From positions 1 through 26,693 of the forward strand of contig CAZQIC010000060.1 of the NCBI GenBank assembly GCA_964593555.1: a stretch of 26,693 nucleotides of DNA, in the 5' to 3' direction. The notes beneath the pieces were generated by a model. That model saw nothing but the letters and a program-made list of their open reading frames with translations. It was not told where the DNA came from and ran no database searches. Origin of the DNA: CAZQIC01 sp964593555. GTDB taxonomy: Bacteria; Bacteroidota; Bacteroidia; JAFLBG01. Each line of letters opens with the position of its first letter. The first letter of the stretch is position 1. Below are positions 24,074 to 26,693 of the stretch, piece by piece. The position numbers and the translations under genes are program-made.

Positions 24074-25720
24074 TCATCTTAGTAATGCCACATTCCCTTC
24101 TCTCTTCACTTCTTCCCCACTCTTATATACAGCTTTAAAGACATAATAATAAATTCCGCTATCTACTCTTTTTGTATTGTACGTCCCATCCCAACCTTTG
24201 CTTACATCAATACTTTCAAAAACTTTTTCGCCCCAGCGGTTAAAAATCTCCCATTTCATGGTTTGTATACAATTTTGTTTTACATAAAGTATTTCATTGT
24301 TTCCATCTTCATTGGGAGAAAATGCGTTGGGAATAAATAATTCACCACAAGGCACCGGCGATTCTTCAACGGTGATCACTACCGAATCGGTTCCATGACA
24401 ATTAGTAACATAATAGGTGGTCGTTATTAATGGTGATGCCACAGGATTTTTGCAGGCAGTACAACTTAATCCTGTCGCGGGAGACCAGGTATATGAACCG
24501 CTGCCCGAAGCGGTAAGTGTGGTGCTTGCACCATAGGCAATAATTACGTTATTGCCTGCATCTGGCGCCGCAATGGGCAGTGAGGTATCAAAATAACTTT
24601 CAATAAAAACAGGTAAACCAGATTGAGAAGTGCCTGTAGTTAAAATAATTGAGTTAGCAGAATAATTACACGCAGCGCCTGCAAGATCAGGATTATTGAA
24701 TACACTAATGTATGCATAGGGCCACTCGGCTACATATAACTTACCATCTGATGCCAACTGTAATAAACCATAATTTCCCTGTGATGAGGGTTTGCTGGCC
24801 ACTGTGGTTTTAGAGGCAAGAATTGCAGCGCCATTCCCGGCACTCATATTGTATTGCTCTATTTTTCTTGGAGTGGTATAGCTACTCACATATAACTTGG
24901 AACTGTTTGGTGAAAAGGAAAGTCCGTAACTATTAGTAACCGTAGCGAAGGTTGGACCTGATAACACTCCTGTTTCATTATTAAAATTGCAGAACATTAA
25001 ATTGTTGTTTGTCTGTCCGCAAACCAAGGCCAGTTTTTGACCGTCAGGAGAAAATTTCATTTGGCCGGCAGCTTCAGCATTGTTACGTGCTACTGTTCCC
25101 ACAAACACAGGGCCGAATTTACTTATCACAGGGTTACCTACTCCGGCAGCTGTTACAGAAAAAACATAAAATGAATCAGAGTTCCATTTATGCGTTGCCA
25201 CCCAGTAATCTGTTCCGTTACATTGCAACACAGCGCTGAGTTGTTCAGATGCAGGAGTATATAAAGGTTGATTTTTTGTAGTGACATCACCTTTACCACC
25301 ATTCAATGTCATATCAATAATGGAATAACTAAGTCCGCCATACGAACCAAAATAACCACCATATGCATCAAGAGTAAATAAAATAAAAATGTTTGTGGTG
25401 CCGGGCTGTGGAATAACAACTGCACCCTCCGTGGTGGAACTATTTCCAAACAATCCCCATCCATTAGGCATCATGGTATGTGTGTTATCCCAAACCGTTA
25501 TACCGTCTGAATAAAATAATAAGGCTCCTGTAGTTTTATCACTGAACGCGGTACTTGCTTCAATACTTTGCATGACAGATCCTGCATTTGAAACAGGAGA
25601 GCCTGAATTAAAATCCAGCCAGGCATTGTTCCCAAAAAACCAATTATTAGTTTCCTTTTGTGAAAAGGAAAATGTCGTTAACAGCATAATAAAGGAAAAC
25701 GAGGAAAACACTTTTAACAT
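24074..25720 (-). CDS. secreted propeller-like protein with CHU_C/T9SS sorting domain
   Basis: A 548-residue exported surface protein. Residues 1-20 form a signal peptide. Residues about 25-380 look like a beta-propeller or WD40-like fold, with repeating blocks such as MKFSPDGQKLALVCG (221-235), LSFSPNSSKLYVSS (267-280) and LQLASDGKLYVAEW (320-333). Residues about 386-452 form an Ig/PKD-like module ending TTTYYVTNCHGTDSVVITV. The last 90 residues match the gliding-motility-associated C-terminal domain (type B sorting): FIPNAFSPNEDGNNEILYV at 462-480, EIFNRWGEKVFES at 491-503 and WDGTYNTKRVDSGIYYYVF at 510-528. The family is exported by T9SS; the ligand or substrate is unknown. It is convergent with the SH3-like gene. 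Confidence 0.9.
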   Translation of the reverse strand: MLKVFSSFSFIMLLTTFSFSQKETNNWFFGNNAWLDFNSGSPVSNAGSVMQSIEASTAFSDKTTGALLFYSDGITVWDNTHTMMPNGWGLFGNSSTTEGAVVIPQPGTTNIFILFTLDAYGGYFGSYGGLSYSIIDMTLNGGKGDVTTKNQPLYTPASEQLSAVLQCNGTDYWVATHKWNSDSFYVFSVTAAGVGNPVISKFGPVFVGTVARNNAEAAGQMKFSPDGQKLALVCGQTNNNLMFCNFNNETGVLSGPTFATVTNSYGLSFSPNSSKLYVSSYTTPRKIEQYNMSAGNGAAILASKTTVASKPSSQGNYGLLQLASDGKLYVAEWPYAYISVFNNPDLAGAACNYSANSIILTTGTSQSGLPVFIESYFDTSLPIAAPDAGNNVIIAYGASTTLTASGSGSYTWSPATGLSCTACKNPVASPLITTTYYVTNCHGTDSVVITVEESPVPCGELFIPNAFSPNEDGNNEILYVKQNCIQTMKWEIFNRWGEKVFESIDVSKGWDGTYNTKRVDSGIYYYVFKAVYKSGEEVKREGNVALLR

Positions 25721-25886
25721 ACTTCTAATTTACAAAACGAATATAAAACTTCAGCATTAAATCGACGTTCAAAATAGGAATTCCTTCTTTTACCGAAACA
25801 AATGCCTCTCTGAACGCATTTTAATTAAACATTGCCGCCTAAAAAAGTAGCTTGTACCTGAATAAATAACAAAAAGTAAAATAAAA

Positions 25887-25918
25887 TTTGCGCAACCAAA
25901 TAATTGCACATATATTTG
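25887..25918 (+). promoter_or_regulatory. Bacteroidota-type promoter of arsR-SRPBCC
   Basis: TTTG (25887-25890), a 20-base spacer, then TATATTTG (25911-25918) agree fully with the -33 TTTG / -7 TAnnTTTG promoter of Bacteroidota housekeeping sigma. The start of transcription should lie near 25925, about 24 bases before the ArsR ATG at 25949. Sequence upstream is A-rich, as in UP-like regions. It is the clearest promoter in the window. Confidence 0.85.
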
Positions 25919-25933
25919 CAACCAGTTAGTTGC
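25892..25933. promoter_or_regulatory. tandem operator candidates for ArsR-family repressor
   Basis: Two 16-bp sites, GCAACCAAATAATTGC (25892-25907) and GCAACCAGTTAGTTGC (25918-25933), agree at 13 of 16 positions. The second has perfect 5-base arms (GCAAC/GTTGC); the first has one arm mismatch. They lie 26 bp apart: the first between -33 and -7, the second starting at the last base of -7 and covering the expected transcript start. A dimeric repressor bound there would block RNA polymerase. Binding by the adjacent ArsR protein is inferred. An 8-bp palindrome TTGCGCAA (25888-25895) overlaps the -33 box. Confidence 0.6.
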
Positions 25934-25948
25934 GTAAATTAAATTCAC

Positions 25949-26269
25949 ATGAAAGCAGACATTTTCCATGCAATAGCGGATCCTACCAGGAGAGCAATTT
26001 TAGTACTCATTGCATCACATGCGATGACACCAAATGCCCTGGCAGAACACTTTAATTCGAGCCGGCAGGCCGTATCCAAACACATACAGGTACTGGCCGA
26101 TTGTGAGTTAGTGAAACAGGAAAAGAGTGGAAGGGAAATACATTATCATTTTAATGCAAAAAAAATGAAAGAGATCGACAAATGGATTAAACAATTTCGT
26201 AAACATTGGGAAGACCGCTTTAACCAACTTGATGAAGTACTAAATAACCTAAAAACCAAAAAAAAATGA
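25949..26269 (+). CDS. ArsR-family winged-helix repressor
   Basis: A 106-residue DNA-binding regulator. It starts IFHAIADPTRRAILVLI (residues 5-21), the standard ArsR beginning. A helix-turn-helix follows, with LAEHFNSSRQAVSKHIQVLADC (about 31-52) as recognition region and a wing with EKSGREIHYHFN (57-68). The C-terminal helix has KWIKQFRKHWEDRFNQLDEVL. It lacks the paired cysteine motif of metal-sensing ArsR proteins (only Cys52 is present), so it is of the non-metal type usually paired with SRPBCC genes. It overlaps the next gene as ATGA. The promoter carries two palindromic sites, which suggests autorepression. Confidence 0.93.
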   Translation: MKADIFHAIADPTRRAILVLIASHAMTPNALAEHFNSSRQAVSKHIQVLADCELVKQEKSGREIHYHFNAKKMKEIDKWIKQFRKHWEDRFNQLDEVLNNLKTKKK

Positions 26270-26661
26270 ACAAAAGCTTATTAATGAATTTTTCTGTTGA
26301 CAAGACTAACAAAAAAATTAATGTGGAAAGAGAATTTGTAGCACCGCTGGATAAAGTATGGGCTGCGTGGACACAAAGTGAAATCCTTGACAAATGGTGG
26401 GCCCCCAAACCGTGGAAATCTGAAACAAAAAAACAGGATTTCAGGGAAGGTGGTCATTGGTTGTATGCCATGGTTGGACCTAACGGAGAAAAACATTGGG
26501 CAAGAGCAGATTATAAAACTATTAAACCTCAAAAAAGTTATTCGCTAAGAGATGCATTTTGTGATGAGAATGGAAATATTAGTGCAGGACTTCCAGGTGC
26601 GGACTGGGTAGCTTCCTTCTCCGATAAAAATGATTCGACTATTAGAGTTTATACCGATTAA
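26266..26661 (+). CDS. SRPBCC/AHSA1 domain protein, apparently C-terminally truncated
   Basis: SRPBCC proteins form a hydrophobic-pocket fold related to the Aha1 C-terminal domain; ligands of this subgroup are largely unknown. The 131-residue product has the family's N-terminal signature: EREFVAPLDKVWAAWT (about residues 21-36) followed by WWAPKPWKSETKKQDFREGG (44-63), GEKHWARADYKTIKPQKSY and the strand ADWVASFSDKNDSTIRVY. Relatives usually continue through a last strand and a long C-terminal helix (about 150-165 residues total). Here TAA (26659-26661) stops the frame in the last strand, and the following bases show no such helix in any frame. It may be a pseudogene or a shortened variant. 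It is translationally coupled to the ArsR gene. Confidence 0.8.
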   Translation: MNKSLLMNFSVDKTNKKINVEREFVAPLDKVWAAWTQSEILDKWWAPKPWKSETKKQDFREGGHWLYAMVGPNGEKHWARADYKTIKPQKSYSLRDAFCDENGNISAGLPGADWVASFSDKNDSTIRVYTD

Positions 26662-26693
26662 GTTTATTATGCATACTTCACTTTTAATTTCAA

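Noticed and set aside
26669..26693. Start of another gene at the right edge
   Set aside because: Only eight codons are visible, without homology or a ribosome-binding context.

Overview
The window comes from a Bacteroidota chromosome. The signs are the tRNA-tufA-tRNA-Trp-secE-nusG-rplKAJL-rpoBC order followed by a DUF3467 gene, AT-rich leaders without Shine-Dalgarno sequences, two secreted proteins with type IX secretion (T9SS) sorting domains (one type A-like, one gliding-motility/CHU_C-like), and one very clear Bacteroidota-type promoter (TTTG-N20-TATATTTG). I cannot fix the genus. A fused B12 mutase (IcmF) and an aerobic-looking surface protein set would fit the Chitinophagia/Sphingobacteriia/Flavobacteriia side of the phylum, but this is inference.

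Layout. Positions 1-13483 form the conserved information-processing block on the + strand: tRNA-Gly, tRNA-Thr, tufA, tRNA-Trp, secE, nusG, rplK, rplA, rplJ, rplL, rpoB, rpoC and the DUF3467 gene. Hairpins lie after tufA, between rplL and rpoB, and after rpoC. The rpoB start codon is TTG. A 17-bp copy of the tRNA-Gly 3' end is repeated 84 bp downstream.

From 13492 the window becomes accessory. A perfect bidirectional terminator separates the DUF3467 gene from a small T9SS cargo protein (- strand). A divergent outer-membrane-like protein follows. Then come two tandem small genes (15436-15741 and 15759-16025) whose products share a double-glycine leader of the kind seen in Bacteroidota lanthipeptide-like natural-product precursors. 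No modification enzyme or transporter is nearby; this pair is the best candidate for something undescribed. On the - strand, icmF (fused acyl-CoA mutase with its G-protein chaperone) is followed without a gap by a TPR/SpoIIE-type phosphatase gene. On the + strand, a VanW protein and an L,D-transpeptidase overlap by four bases, and a secreted SH3-like protein follows. A large T9SS-exported propeller-like protein lies on the - strand.

The window ends with an ArsR-family repressor gene overlapping an SRPBCC/AHSA1 gene. Their promoter carries two copies of a 16-bp imperfect palindrome placed around the -7 box, which suggests autoregulation. The SRPBCC gene appears to lack its C-terminal part. No CRISPR array, insertion sequence or rRNA gene was seen.
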